A program made the position numbers and the translations under genes. The notes under the pieces are model-generated. The model did not search any database. It had not been told where the DNA came from and saw only the letters and a program-made list of their open reading frames with translations. This document shows positions 31,678 to 42,239 of a DNA stretch of 64,000 nucleotides, piece after piece. Numbering within the stretch: position 1 is the stretch's first letter; each line of letters opens with the position of its first letter. The DNA comes from Bremia lactucae (taxonomy: Eukaryota; Oomycota; Peronosporomycetes; Peronosporales; Peronosporaceae). The stretch spans positions 8,923,707-8,987,706 of the forward strand of contig NC_090610.1 in the NCBI RefSeq assembly GCF_004359215.1. The letters are read 5' to 3'.

Positions 31678-31884
31678 TGTAACGGATGGTGAGCAATCAT
31701 CTGTTGTAGAAGCAATTGCCATGGCTCATATGTGTGCTAGATATTAACTGTACGAAGCTCTCTTTCTTCTAGAAAAGATTTTCAGAGGATTCGTGCAAGG
31801 TAAGGGAATTATGATGACTAAGAGAAAAACGTTTGACATAGTTTGATAAGTTAAATTTAATTCCATTTTGTTCATCACTCTGCA
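31678..31884 (+). repeat. 3' LTR of copia element G
   Basis: Starts TGTAACGGATGGTGAGC and ends TGCA. Matches 28711-28915. I found no convincing 5-bp target duplication. Confidence 0.88.
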
Positions 31885-33478
31885 ATCTGTTTCAATACTT
31901 CCGTTCGTATTCCGACGTTGAGTACGCACTCTTCGAACGGTTTTCTAACCGTTCGATATAGTGAGCTTGTACCGTCTGCTCTAACTAGTGATTTTTTTTT
32001 CTTTCCGCGATCGTGTTCAAGAGCATCTTCTAATACATGGAGGTAGCGGTCGAGCTTGTCGATCTTCGACTCTAGATTCGCCACACGGTTCGGATCTAAT
32101 TTCCTCCTCTTCACCGCAATCATTGGTGGGTTCCCACGATGGTCAACGTTTCCTTGTGGCACGTATTCAAAACCACCGTGATGTGAAGGAGCATCGAACG
32201 AGTTATCTTGTTCGCTGGCGCGGTTGTCCACCTTCGCATGACATCTGGAAGCCTCGTTTCCAGCTGGTTGTTGACGTTGAGGGCCTTGCCCGTCAGTATG
32301 ACAAGACTTATACGATGAATCAGAAGGTCCATCGATAAACACGCGCCCCTGGCGCCTGTAAATCGATTGCAAAACGTCAATCGCATCGCGCATCTCGATA
32401 GAGATGCGAGCCCTTCCCCAGGGCGAAAAAAGGTCATAGACATCCCCTTTTACTCGTTTTGTGTTTTCGACACAACGCGGACAGGGATCACCCCACGTGA
32501 GGCATGGAAGTCCTGCCTCACGAGACAACCGATGCAACTTATACCTTGCAACGGTTGAAATTCGCTTCTCAAACCTAACACGCATCGCGTTTGGGCTTTG
32601 AAGCCAGGCTTGGGTCTAATGTCTTTGACATTGAAATAAACGCGTTTCAGGCTTACATCAACGAGATTTTGTCTCGCTTGATGTTGCTTATATAGCATCG
32701 ATGCTTAAGAAAAGCATCGAGATAAAAATCTTCCTCAGCGCGGAAGTTTTTTGCACTAGAATTAGGCCATGTACCTTTGTCGCAATGAATAAGGGATATT
32801 TACTGTGAGGAGTACTTTCACCAGACAAGCTGCTGCGTAGCCGTTCGGGCAAAAGCCACGGCTTCCTCTCAGGAGCACGACGAGACATTATAATGTCTAC
32901 GCTCCCTGAGTTGTAGCCTCTGAAGCAAAGGTACCACAACAACATTATCACGATGGCTTACGCCATCGTGGTCACCACGCACAGAAATATATGTGGGTGA
33001 CGGCACGGGAGACGGTGCTGGCGATGAGGTTTCATCCTCATCGTCGGAAACAAACATGCTGCTGCGAATGCTATTAGCACGTCAATCCGATTGAGCTCCT
33101 TGATTCAAAAGCTCATTTTCAGCCGCTGATCTTCTCTCCCCGAGTCAGCCATTTCGTCCGACTCGCATTCTTAGTCGACATCCAAAGCGGGGTCGCATTC
33201 ACGTAATGATTCACTACATGCACATCTAGTGTTGCGGGAGAAGATGATACTACGACAGATGAAACGTCAGCCGCACGAGACAATAATGCGTCGCCCGCGG
33301 CTGCATGAACCGCAGCCGAAGACGCAGCACTATTCAAATACCGCATGGACTTGCTAACTATGTGGTTGAATTAAAAATGATGGTTCTGATTAATCAACAT
33401 CTTTTTCAATTAAGTAGTCTTTTAGTGACCACTCTATTCAATGACAATCAAAGTAATTATCGTTTAAGGGAGGGGAGA
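31885..33478 (+). mobile_element. Right part of chromovirus copy E, with chromodomain
   Basis: A plus-strand frame at 32138-32330 encodes a well preserved chromodomain: RFLVARIQNHRDVKEHR, then SYLVRWRGCPPSHDIWKPR and LARQYD. From about 32340 the sequence aligns with the 3' part of copy C. A long antisense frame (31875-32585) is open across the same DNA. The stretch 32860-33350 is Ala/Ser-rich on the minus strand and was not assigned. Confidence 0.75.
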
Positions 33479-33920
33479 TGTATGGTGTATCATTACGTGA
33501 AATTAACACTTAAAGGTTGCTAATTAATATACTATCCAAAAGGTAGAGAATGTTTGGAGAATATTACGTTACGTAGTAATATTCGGAAAGCTCATCCATT
33601 GGTAGATAGCGTCCATTACGTCTACTTTCACCGCGGTCCAGTCAGCGCTGGACGCGCGCAAAGAGAGAGACAGGTAAGACTTTATTACATTTTCTTTTAA
33701 TAGTTTATAATTAAGTTAGTGTCAAACAGATAGAAACAGAAGAACTTAATTATAGTAAAAGCAGTTACTTTTAACCATCTTATTATAAGCAAGTGTTTTT
33801 ATAGAAAGTCTTCCTCTGCACGTACTAGTGTACGTGAAGTGGCGTGAGACACCACTCGCACTGAATCAGTGCGAAGTGGACTTGTACATAAGCAGTACAA
33901 GTAGCCAGTGCCCCGTTAAA
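33479..33920 (+). repeat. 3' LTR of chromovirus copy E
   Basis: About 442 bp, aligning along its length with the LTR at 41459-41903 read on the minus strand (shared blocks near 33640-33665 and 33800-33860). The end reads CCCCGTTAAA instead of CCCCGTTACA. Confidence 0.8.
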
Positions 33921-33944
33921 CGGTAGACGCATTAGCGTTTGCTG
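33921..33944 (+). other. Hairpin related to those at 27864 and 61138
   Basis: CGGTAGACGC, loop ATTA, GCGTTTGCTG. All ten positions pair on the plus strand if three G-U pairs are allowed. It directly follows the LTR end, in the opposite orientation to the other two copies. Confidence 0.55.
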
Positions 33945-34540
33945 AAACATTTACATCACTAGTGGCTGCACTGAGCCGTGCTGGTGGCAGCTTTGCGGGT
34001 GATTAGTTTATCATTTTTCAAGTACCTGCTGAGAGTCAAAGAATCTCTGATACAAAGAAGCGGCAATCTCTGATACAAAGAAGCGGCAGTGTCCATGTTG
34101 ACAAATGTATATATTGGTGTCGAGAAAAAGTTTGCGATGTTGTAAGAATTTTCTACCTCGGTTGCTCTCTTGTGGGATTCTGCTAGCATTTGTCACTTCT
34201 GCTACTTGCTCGAGCTTCCGCGCTGGGGTCGTAACGGTGCGTCAGCCACTGCTTATTTCTCTGCTGCATTATGATCATAAGCAGACAAACAGTATCCAGT
34301 TACGAAAAAAATATATAGCAGCTAGACAAAATCCGTTTGTGCATCCTGCAGCTGGTAATTGTTTGCAACTGTTGCTTTTATTTTCTTCTGGATATCGAAA
34401 TACCACCTTTGTGAAGCACCATCGTTCCCCTGTGTGACCTATAACAAGATTTGGAATTCTCATTGATTCAAACATAAATCAAATTGCTCTTTCTGTGCTA
34501 TCTCTTTATGCTTAATAGCACTTTCGCAGCTTATGTATAT
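33945..34540. other. Unassigned, with a 23-bp direct repeat
   Basis: The tract aatctctgatacaaagaagc plus ggc occurs twice in tandem (34042-34064 and 34065-34087). Frames here are short and lack domains. Confidence 0.5.
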
Positions 34541-34544
34541 ATTA

Positions 34545-34860
34545 ATTTGACGCGCAGGGCCTTCGACCCTGAAAAAAGGTCAATTTCGTGTCGAGTGCCT
34601 TTATCCTTAGGCAACTCGCACGGTACTGATTTAAGGAAGACATTCTTAGACCTTTGAGTCGTTGGATAAAGAGTGTGTCATTAAAGACTCCCAGGATTGG
34701 GACGTATACGTTCAATCCGAGTCTTCGCATCGAGGACTCTTACGTCCATCGATGAGCTACTTAGAATCCGTTCGTTCTGAGAAGATTCTATTGCCAACGG
34801 AATATCGGCCATGTTGTTGTCATCTGTGACATGTAAGCAGATCTGCTTGTATGTAATATT
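34545..34860 (-). pseudogene. Chromovirus pol fragment, region upstream of RT
   Basis: In reverse complement it aligns with 23040-23330 of copy C and 56810-57050 of copy D. It includes the QICxxVTDD-like start and the segment with a repeated Glu-Arg pattern. It may belong to copy B, whose gag lies at 40056-41408 on the same strand. Confidence 0.65.
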
Positions 34861-36109
34861 CGCTTAAACAGTAATTAATAAATAATGAGCATATTTAGAT
34901 ATATAAAAATAACAATAAGGGAATTTATTGGTCTTGAAAATGATTACGAATCGTTATTAACAAATCAAGAAAAAATTCATCAATCGTTGGGAAAATTGGA
35001 AAATATGGAAGTTGAAAATCAACATTCACTTTTTGTGGTCGTTGGCTTCCGCGCCCAATTAAAATATAGGTGCAGGTGCAAATGCAGTCCAGCCCTCGTC
35101 TTGCGCTCAAATCGAGCTGCATGGTTTTAGGATATCTTGTCTGAGAAAATCTAGCATTTGCCGGCGTCCCCCAATAATCTTACACACTAAGTCATGTTAA
35201 GAATAATGGGAGCTTTGCAATCCTCCTTGAGCCGTGCACGGCCTTCGGGTAAAATATAGAGATTTAAACGCTGGCATGTTGAGAGGCAAGCTTTAAGGTG
35301 ATAAACCTACGAGTATTGTTTTGGTTATCGTATTTACGTCGAACGCCTGTAGGGCTTCATTTCCTGATTTCTTCTGCCGTGGAGATTTGTAGCAAGCTAG
35401 GGGACAATGAAACTTATAACACTCTTTCTTTTGCAGATTAAAGATTTGTAGCAAGCTAGGGGTAATGAAACTAATAAAACTCTTTCTTTTTCATATTTAT
35501 AGCAAGCTAGGAGATAATGAAATTAATAACACTATTTTTGCCTCTTTTTGTGTGTCCACTAGTTGGTACATTCCATTCTACATTGTACAGGTTCGGTGCC
35601 ATCCTCGCGCGATCGAACTTACAGCGATATTTTATTTCAACATGAACTTCTTTAGTCAGCGAATTATTTTTTGTGTTGGCCCTTTAAAATTTGCCCCCTT
35701 GCTATGACTTTACGGCGATCAAGACTTTTGCTCGCCTCCATACCAATACATTGTCCACGATCATATGAAATGGGAAAGATAAAGAAATGGTTCGTTCGGC
35801 ACTAGATGCGAGGAATTGGCACGTTAGCATGGTAGGAGATCTAAATAAATCAGTAGCCACTCCGGGTGTAGCATGCCATGTACATAGTAGAATGGAACCT
35901 ACCAACAATTGGACACACAAAAAGAGGCAAAAGGTAGAGCTTTATCAATCATTATCCCAAAGCTTATGTAATTGTCAAAGGCCACATCCGCCTCTTTCGT
36001 CCAGATAAGATAATACAGTGCTTTAATCGCTCCATGAAGCGGCTGTTGCTGCCGTAGGCTCACCTGTATAAACTTCCATCGACATAGGTAATAGGAATTC
36101 ACGTTGGGA
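34861..36109. other. Unassigned, with a threefold direct repeat
   Basis: No gene recognised. A frame at 34885-35130 is short and featureless. The repeat at 35383-35543 is listed separately. Confidence 0.45.
35383..35543 (+). repeat. Three tandem units of about 47-59 bp
   Basis: Units start at 35383, 35442 and about 35497. Each contains tagcaagctaggg followed by taatgaaa and aacactctttcttt with small changes. No similar unit was noticed elsewhere in the window. Confidence 0.8.
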
Positions 36110-36270
36110 ATGTCTGTTTGAGCCGGGCTTTAAAAGCCTCTAGCGAACCGGATGGATTCATTAAATGACCCATCAAACATAGAATTGGAGCAGGCAAACC
36201 TTATTTTCGACGAGACACTTCGCGCATACGTCCACTCTTTAAGCATTGGAGAGAGGTTTTGCGGCCGAAT
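36110..36270. pseudogene. Two fused chromovirus scraps
   Basis: 36110-36160 equals the minus-strand gag segment seen at 40860-40910 (LEAFKARLKQT). From about 36180 the plus strand encodes ETLRAYVHSL, an integrase segment like that at 25400-25440. The two scraps join in opposite orientation. Confidence 0.65.
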
Positions 36271-36833
36271 TCGACGAAAATGTTGTGAAATTATTCCAAT
36301 CACTTGTTGAAATTGTATTTTGGTTTGCACATTGCACGAGACCGGACAATTCTTTTGCGGTCCACAAAGCGCTAAGAAGGACTTATCAGCCTACGACTGA
36401 CGACTGGAAACTGGCCAAGAAATTGTAAGGTTATTATCCAGCACACAACATCTTCGTCTTTTATGGTTGGGAAAAAAATGACTCGAGTTTTTGCAAGTGG
36501 TTGGTTACAGCGACGCGAATTTTGCTACCGACAAAGGTGACAGAAAGTCAGTCAAGGTGGTTTAATAACGATCGACGAAACGCTATTGAGCTGGATTTGC
36601 AAAAAGAATGCAGTGTTTGGCTCTCTACAATGGAAACTATGTTTGCAGCTGCTTCAATTATGGCTCGAGAAGTTTTGGGCATACGCGAACTGTTGCAAGA
36701 TTGGAGTGTGAGCTTTGAAGAACAGATGTCGTTGCGAGCGAAAAATCAAGCTGCTTTGAAGCAAGTCTGTGAAGCACTGGCAAAAGCTCTCACAATGATG
36801 TCGGGCATGGATCTGAGGATGCGGTAGATGGAG
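36271..36833 (+). pseudogene. RT/RNase H end of a Ty1/copia element
   Basis: The first part encodes CTRPDNSFAVHKALRRTYQP and DDWKLAKKL. After a shift, the frame from about 36600 encodes STMETMFAAASIMAREVLGIRELL and NQAALKQV, the copia RNase H end. It is followed within about 100 bp by a copia gag, so two copia remnants stand in tandem. Confidence 0.75.
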
Positions 36834-36849
36834 GTCTTTCGAGAAGGAT

Positions 36850-39800
36850 AACCGAAGACGAGAGGATGTACAATGCCGCCAAAAGCGGGTTATTCAGCTC
36901 CATGCTCGTTGCTAACTTTGCCGGCAGGCTACACTGCGAAGCCCTGTAATTGTCGAATTTGCGCGATTGGCACGCATCGTTACAAGCGCGGCGGGCGATA
37001 GGTCAGAGTGACGACCTGAGGATGGAGGCACGCAACCTGGCACAACACCGTGCCGAGCCACTGCCACAGTCGCCTGCTCAGCTACCGGCGTTTTAACCAC
37101 CTCCGATCCCTCAGGCACTACCAGGGCCACCACAGCAAGCCCCCGGGCGACGCATTATCACAACCGGATACCAGACAACGAAAGCTCGCGATACGCAAGT
37201 TCGACGGCATCGAGAGATATGTTGGACTCGGATCAGTTTTTTTGCTTTGATTAGCTTTTCTGGCGTCAGGTTGACATGACGCAGGAGCGTGTGCGTTCTT
37301 GTGAAGTAATAATGTCAAAACAGACGTGCTTGGGCAGTACCTTACTGGGACCGCTGAGTATTACTTTTACAAGCGAGTCGACTTTTGGTGGGCTATACTG
37401 CCGACGCTGCAGTACGTGATGCAAGATGTGCTCGACGCGTTTGAGACGACGATTACTGCTGCACAAGCCATAAAGTTCTTCATGATAAAAAGGATTCTAA
37501 TCGCTCGTGGCCGGATTATTAGTATACATAGTAGCTGTAAGTGACGCCGCAGGCGGCAAATACTCGATACCGTCGTCAGATACGTGTCACCAGAGCTGTT
37601 AATGAGTGGAGAAGCTAGCCCACTTTGCTCAAGCCATCGATATGAAAGATCGATCCGGACCCTCCTTCGGAAAAGAGGCTGTAGCGCATGTTGATGAGTC
37701 CACTTTGCGCAAGGAGACGCGCACTTGCTATGGATGTGGCAAGGTGGGGCACGTCAAGGCCGATTGCTTTTATAAAAGGACTGGCGACGCGAATGGTTCC
37801 TGTCGCGACAAGAGCGATAGCAGCATAGTGCTCTCAGTTAGAGAAGGCAAGGGTAGACAGGGCTTAAGCGCCACCAAGATCGACCTGGCAATGGTGGTGC
37901 TGACAGCGACACTGAGATGACGACTGGATCTTTGGCAGTAGTTCAGTAGCCTTCTCGTCAACGACCCCACATTGCTGCGAAACGCACGGAATTGTGATCA
38001 AGAGTGTCACCTTGCTGACGGACAAACGATCAAGTTGTCGTGGGTCGGCAACGTGGTGCTGACGAAGAACATGCAGAAAATTATGACGGTGACAGATGTT
38101 TTCCTTGCGCCCAAGCTCTCACGCAACATTATGTCGTATGAAAAGCTCTAGCGCAAAGGTTGCAGGCTTGTATACAGTGGGACAACGCGTGTCATATTAA
38201 GACGCAGCAATAGTGAAGTTGCGTTCGACATGTCGATGAAGCACAACGTATTGCACGAGAGAACAGTGGTGGCTGAATGCAAGCCCTTGACGCCAAGCGA
38301 CGTACCGATGGCGATCTTGACGCGAGAATAATCTGCCATGGTGATGTGCAGTCGGGATATCTACTGCATTTTCACCAGATGCTTCGACATCTCGCGAACG
38401 AAAACATCGAGAGGATGGCCAAGGCTTCAGCGTTCGGCATCAAGCTCACGGATACCAAGCGTCCGACTTGCATCTCGTGCGCCTAAGGAAAGCAGACCAA
38501 GAACCCTTAGTCAAGGAAACCCGGCGCAAATAGGCCCATCGACAGAATTGTCGGCGTGATTTGCTCGGATTTAAAGGGCCGGATGATACCGAAACATTGG
38601 CTTGGCAATGGTTATCTTGTGAACTGTATAGATTACAAATCGAACTGCTGTCGCGTGTTTCTCGGCCTCAACGAAGGACAAAGCTGCCAAAAAAGTTTTG
38701 CACTTTCTGTATTTTTATGAGCGCGGGTATAACTGCCATATCCATGTGCTTTGCACATACAGACGGTGGTGGCAAGTACACTAACATTGACCATTTTGCT
38801 AGTCGACAAGCGTTGCACGGTAGATCAGCGAGGCGTAGAACCAGGTGTCAAACGGAAAGGCAGAGCGCATGTACAGACAATTATGAGCATGGCGTGCAGC
38901 AGCATTTTTGCCAGTCGCCTTCCAGTGGTGTTCAGGGGGTACGCTTTCAAATTTGCAGCGTACAGTCTATTCCGCATTCCGACGAGTGCGAACGCAAAGC
39001 GTGCGTCGCCGATGGTAATTCTGACAAAGAGGGCTCTAGCCTGCGCCGCATCGTCGCTTTCGGGTCGATTTGCTCGGTGTACCGGTATTCCGACAGGAAC
39101 TCGTTCCCACAACGGGCGCAAGTAGGCGTCACTATCGATTGCAGTGACGAAACAAAGGGGTACAGGGTTTTTATCCAAAAAGACAACAAGGTCCCAGTTA
39201 TTCAACACGTGCAAAAACTTCGAAACACTCAACGCGGAACAAAAACCAGTCGACTTCAACGCTCACTCGAGCACGAGGACAAGATACCAGCACGCACAGT
39301 ACGAGTTGGCAAAACGAAGTCGAAGTCTTAGATGCACGCGGCTTACCAAATGCGAAATGCGACGAAGCCCACTCAGGCAGTAGACGGACAGCAGGAATCA
39401 GCTCGCGACAAAAATGTGAAACACGAAAGTATGGTGGCACATGTGCACAAACGCAATCCCAAAAACTATTCGGAAGCGATACAAAGCAACAACAAAAACG
39501 TTTGGGAAATGACAACTCGAAGAAAATGGCGTGTGGCGCTTGATTAAGCGACCTCCAAATGGCAACGCATTGCACACGAAGTAGGTCTATAAGACGATGA
39601 CCGATGCTAACGAGTTCCTTGAGCGTCTAAAAGCAGGATTGGTGGCTTGTGGCAACGAACAGGTCTTTGGAATTGACGACCAGCTTGCCTTCTCAGCCGT
39701 CATCGATATGGCGACCGTCAAGTTGATTTTAGCGCTTGCGGCGATCTGGGACGTGCCGCCGAAGCATGGGTATACCCCAACGCCTGCGCCAAAATCAGAC

Positions 39801-40055
39801 AAGAAGACGCACTTGGATAGACTGCTATTTGTCGGAACCGATCGGTGAGCTGTGACAAAAGCATGGACTCGAGACGCCAACTCGACGCGAGCCTCGATTG
39901 AGCAAACTGCTGACCTGCAGCCAGAAGACGGCACGCTGCTAAACTAAACGGCAAGGATGGAGCTTCTAGCGTACGGACGTTCCAGTCCGTTGTCGGGAAT
40001 TTATTATGGCTGGCGCGCTGCGCGCGGCCTGACATCGCGTTCGCGGTGGAGGGAT
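36850..40055 (+). mobile_element. Ty1/copia element F, degenerate
   Basis: Order: gag (about 36870-37900, with KLAIRKFDG and [13 protein letters not shown]), zinc knuckle CYGCGKVGHVKADC (about 37725-37770), protease-like region (about 37925-38250), integrase (HLANENIERMAKAS near 38385, IVGVICSDLKGP near 38550, TDGGGKYTN near 38760, GSICSVYRYSDRNS near 39065), RT (GLVACGNEQVFGIDDQLAF near 39640) and an RNase H start (ARCARPDIAFAV near 40010-40045). The frame shifts repeatedly. RT is missing its middle, and no LTR of this family was seen. It interrupts minus-strand chromovirus copy B. Confidence 0.8.
37606..37920 (+). pseudogene. Zinc-knuckle part of copia F gag
   Basis: A 104-codon open stretch whose centre is the CCHC knuckle CYGCGKVGHVKADC. 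The upstream gag is in other frames. Confidence 0.7.
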
Positions 40056-41408
40056 ATCGCGCTCAACAAAGTTGAGCCTGCGACCCTCTCGCGACCGGCA
40101 CCGAATAAAGTTATTCGACACTTTACAGTCCACTAGGGCTTTAAGTGACAAATCATTTGTCACTTTATACTACAAGGTTATGAGGGATACCTCATCGCCA
40201 GGTGCAGAGACACATAACGAATGTGTGTCTGGAGCAACTTTAGTCAAGAGACTTGCAAATTCTCTTAAGATTGCTGGATTAGTAGGGCGTTGCGCTCTAC
40301 TGACCCCAACTGTTTTTTTGGCGGTCCGCCTCGCTGTTGCGATTTTGCAACAACGTCGAACCCGCAACCGCTGCCCTTTTTGGCATTCGGTTCATAATTA
40401 AGTTCATTATTTCTCGGCACTGGGCGTGGAGCACTCGTGAACGTAGTTTCCTAATTTTTGGCAGCGATGGCATTTCTGCGATCGCTTATTGTTCGAAAAG
40501 CAAGGTTTCTCGCTTTCGACATAAGAGAGGTCCATAGGTTCTGGACCTTCAAGCTCTAGTCATTTTGACGAAACGATGACGAACAAGCTTGAGCCTGTCT
40601 CAAGCCTAAGTCCTCCTGTTTCGCAACGGATATTGCTTTTTCAAGCGTATCCAGTTCCAAGCGAACTAGGTGGTCTTTACGGGACCACCGTAAGACCTTG
40701 CATGAAGACCGTAATTAATTTGTGTTCATGGACTGGGTCGTTAGTGATACAACTCGCTAAGCGTCGTATGTTCTGGGCATAAGCGAGAACATCACGCTTG
40801 TCTTGCTTGAGTTTCAGAAGCTCTATTCGAGCTCTGAACTCAGCCCTAGGCGGTTCATACGTCTGTTTCAGCCGGGCTTTAAAAGCCTCTAGCGACCCAA
40901 AGACAAATGGGTCGCGCAACTTAAGGCATTGCGCCCAAGTTTTGGCACGACCTGCCTAATTTGACTGAGCAAATGCGACTTGCTTTTGCTCGTCATATTG
41001 TCGACGAGTTTTTGTGGCATCGTCCGACTCGACAAACCATCTTAAGAGGGAGACTTCTTCAACTCCCCTATACTTATAAATATATATCGTTAAGGTTTAG
41101 GACGACGCGTGTGCGTCATCCCAGGTACAGCGGTCTGTACCTGTTGTAACCTCAACCGTTCTGCATGTTGACAGCCTTGCTGATTAAGCAAAGCTACCTT
41201 CTCCTTCGCTCGTTAATTTCATGCTGTATGAACTTGTCGATGGCCGAATGGAGGGCTTCTCTATCCAAACTGGACAGCATGGCCAATATGGCATCATTCT
41301 CTACGGTCAAATGCATTCGTTCGACTGCATTTCTTCTATGTCACTCAGAAAGGAGTAGCTATCACGCGAGACGTGATGTGTATTTCCATTATTATCTGAA
41401 ATGTCCAT
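40056..41408 (-). pseudogene. Gag-protease remnant of chromovirus copy B
   Basis: Begins at the ATG at 41408 (MDISDNNGN), 34 bp past the primer-binding site, with a stop after about 33 codons. A capsid segment is open at 40677-40919 (RDPFVFGSLEAFKARLKQT). The protease lies near 40060-40160: LVDCKVSNNFIR then FVERDIPPPR. It ends abruptly where copia F begins, so the rest of pol is displaced; a candidate fragment is at 34545-34860. Confidence 0.75.
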
Positions 41409-41441
41409 GTTAGATGATAGAACTGTGGCCGTTGGACGGAC

Positions 41442-41457
41442 TAGAAAGTGCTACCAG
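41442..41457 (-). other. Likely primer-binding site of copy B
   Basis: TGGTAGCACTTTCTAG, two bases inside the LTR end, sharing its first ten bases with the site of element A at 1081-1097. Confidence 0.55.
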
Positions 41458-41458
41458 G

Positions 41459-41903
41459 TGTAACGGGGAACTGCCGACTTGTTCTGCTTCAGTACAAGTC
41501 CGCTTGGTACTGCCTCAGTGCGAGTGGTGCCTCACGTCACTTCACGTACACTAACTAGTACGTGCAGAGGAAGACTCTCTTTAAAACACTTGCTTTTAAG
41601 AAGGTTAAAAGTAAAATGTATTTAGTATAATTAAGTTCTTCTGTTTCTATCTATTTAATACTAACTTAAATATACACTAATACAAGACATGCAATGACGT
41701 CTCATCTGTTCCTCTCTTTGCGCGCATCCAGCGCTGACTGGACCGCGGAGAAAGTAGATATAATGGCCTATATCTACCAATGGATAACCTTTCCGATTAT
41801 TACCACGTAAAGTAATATTCTTCAAATATTATCTACCTTTTCGATAATATATTAATTGACAGCCCTTAAAAGATAATTTTATGAAACGAAACACCCCGAT
41901 ACA
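41459..41903 (-). repeat. 5' LTR of chromovirus copy B
   Basis: 445 bp with inverted ends: on the minus strand it starts TGTATCGGGG and ends CCCCGTTACA. The primer-binding site and gag follow in order. It is the best-delimited LTR of its family here and served as reference for the LTRs at 1630, 20037, 27331, 33479 and 60449. Confidence 0.85.
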
Positions 41904-42239
41904 TACTGTGAGTACATGTCGTCCTATTGCCGCGATAAAACGCTCAGCAACTATCGCAAACCGCTGTCTCCAGGAGCTCTTGCAAATATCAGGAGTCAGT
42001 CAGCAAAAAGCTAGCTATGGAAGAATGATGACGTAATAATTTTAGAAACCGCTTCTCCAGCAACTAGGACCTATCAAGTGATGCCGAATATGCAATCAGC
42101 AGTGAGCATTGCATCAAAGGTTCTGGGATGAACCTTAATTACAAAATCTAATATAGCTTCAAATTTAGTATATCTCGGACAAAATATTTGCCGTCAAAAA
42201 CCCGGTGAAAATTTATATAATTTTCCAATTAAGAAATTA
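41904..42239. other. Upstream region of the 995-aa gene
   Basis: No gene or repeat recognised. The promoter of the plus-strand gene at 42240 should lie here, right beside the LTR. Confidence 0.5.

Larger units (their letters stand above)
28711..31884 (+). mobile_element. Ty1/copia element G, degenerate and lacking integrase
   Basis: The gag-like region (about 29190-29780) holds a UBN2-type capsid stretch and a zinc knuckle, CYECDEFGHKRDQC. A protease-like stretch follows (LGSGASFHMT, about 29790-30000), then RT blocks [22 protein letters not shown] and YGLKQAAAEWHK, and an RNase H block with SAETEYTALSLAAQE (about 31310-31350). No integrase sequence lies between protease and RT: the two are about 150 bp apart. 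The catalytic YVDD box of RT is lost (frame reads LYGCVWL). A purine tract (GAGGGGGAG) precedes the 3' LTR. The whole is about 3.2 kb and sits inside chromovirus copy E. Confidence 0.88.

Noticed and set aside
33119..33346. Alanine/serine-rich minus-strand gene
   Set aside because: Short, no partner in other element copies, and inside the 3' part of copy E.
34105..34437. A 110-aa secreted protein
   Set aside because: The hydrophobic stretch is not at the N-terminus and the frame has no support from any repeat copy or domain.
38561..39331. A 256-aa host protein
   Set aside because: Only its second half matches copia integrase; the first half is an out-of-frame reading of the same element.
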